Shown piece after piece: positions 21,418 to 21,631 of a DNA stretch of 21,631 nt (position 1 is its first letter; each line of letters begins with the position of its first letter). The DNA comes from an uncultured Clostridia bacterium (lineage in GTDB: Bacteria; Bacillota; Clostridia; Christensenellales; Aristaeellaceae), in NCBI GenBank assembly GCA_946409855.1, contig CAMJXZ010000012.1, forward strand, positions 1 to 21,631, read 5' to 3'. The notes below the pieces were generated by a model, which was not told where the DNA came from, ran no database searches, and saw nothing but the letters and a program-made list of their open reading frames with translations. Position numbers and translations under genes: made by a program.

Positions 21418-21631
21418 ATGGCAAAGTGGATCTGCAAAGTTTGCGGTTATGTGTACGAAGGCGACCAGCCTCCGGAAAAGTGCCCCCAGTGCAAAGCCCC
21501 CGCTTCCCGGTTTGAAGAACTGATCGAAGGCCGGATCTGGGCGGCCGAGCACATCGTCGGCGTCGCCAAGGACGTCCCGGAAGACATCAAGGCCGACCTG
21601 CGCGCCAACTTCAACGGCGAATGCTCCGAAG
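21418..21631 (+). CDS. Rubredoxin-domain protein, probably reverse rubrerythrin (partial)
   Basis: The gene runs off the window; 71 residues are visible. It opens with a rubredoxin iron site C6-K-V-C9 and C22-P-Q-C25 (WICKVCGYVYEG, EKCPQCKAP). It continues with WAAEHIVGVAKDVPEDIKAD and NFNGECSE, which matches the start of the diiron ferritin-like domain of reverse rubrerythrins, where rubredoxin precedes rather than follows the diiron domain. Such proteins reduce hydrogen peroxide with electrons from NADH via a reductase, protecting anaerobes. The ATG follows AAGGAGG by nine bases. The diiron ligands beyond the first glutamate lie outside the window, so the call rests on the N-terminus. Confidence 0.82.
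   Translation, partial: MAKWICKVCGYVYEGDQPPEKCPQCKAPASRFEELIEGRIWAAEHIVGVAKDVPEDIKADLRANFNGECSE

Noticed and set aside
1..21631. CRISPR arrays, tRNA or rRNA genes, insertion sequences, prophage genes
   Set aside because: No regularly spaced repeats, cloverleaf-like segments, transposase or phage protein motifs were seen on either strand by reading; a dedicated search could still find short ones.

Overview
The window is a GC-rich stretch (roughly 60% GC by eye) of a Gram-positive, probably anaerobic bacterium. A DnaD-type initiation protein overlapping a DnaI-type helicase loader, a reverse-rubrerythrin-like gene, an AMMECR1/radical-SAM pair and a cytoplasmic family-10 xylanase together suggest a gut or rumen Clostridia lineage. 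That placement is inference. Promoters are largely of the extended -10 type (TGnTATAAT). No rRNA, tRNA, CRISPR array, insertion sequence or prophage was seen.

Layout. 1-3.6 kb (minus strand): an AMMECR1-LigB-like fusion protein and its partner radical SAM enzyme, then a decayed C-terminal piece of a PfkB sugar kinase, then a flavin reductase-like protein. 3.6-5.9 kb (plus): an AlkX/YcaQ-type DNA glycosylase translationally coupled to a double GNAT acetyltransferase, closed by a bidirectional terminator. 5.9-12.6 kb: a divergent catabolic locus. The minus-strand operon encodes a TAXI-type substrate-binding protein, a fused TRAP permease, an enolase-superfamily acid-sugar dehydratase and a DHDPS/KDG-aldolase-family lyase. 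The plus-strand arm encodes a YhcH/YiaL-family protein and an IclR regulator. 12.6-15.7 kb: a YczE-like membrane protein, an SDR plus hot-dog thioesterase pair, and a chloramphenicol acetyltransferase homologue. 15.7-17.5 kb (minus): inorganic pyrophosphatase and a signal-less GH10 xylanase. 17.6-21.1 kb (minus): an EamA transporter, a four-repeat DnaD-like protein and DnaI. 21.4 kb to the end: the start of a rubredoxin-domain protein resembling reverse rubrerythrin.

How they work together. The most interesting block is 5.9-12.6 kb. The SBP and fused permease would import an organic or sugar acid. The enolase-family enzyme would dehydrate it to a 2-keto-3-deoxy acid, and the lyase would cleave or further dehydrate that product. 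The YhcH protein may handle an anomer or related intermediate, and IclR would sense an acid or keto-acid. Linking a TAXI transporter to such a pathway is uncommon, and both enzymes carry non-canonical active-site residues, so the substrate is probably not one of the textbook ones. Two candidate operators lie in the divergent control region. Secondary points of interest are the four-fold DnaD repeat protein, the LigB-AMMECR1 fusion with its radical SAM partner, and a perfect AT-rich palindrome upstream of the rubrerythrin-like gene.
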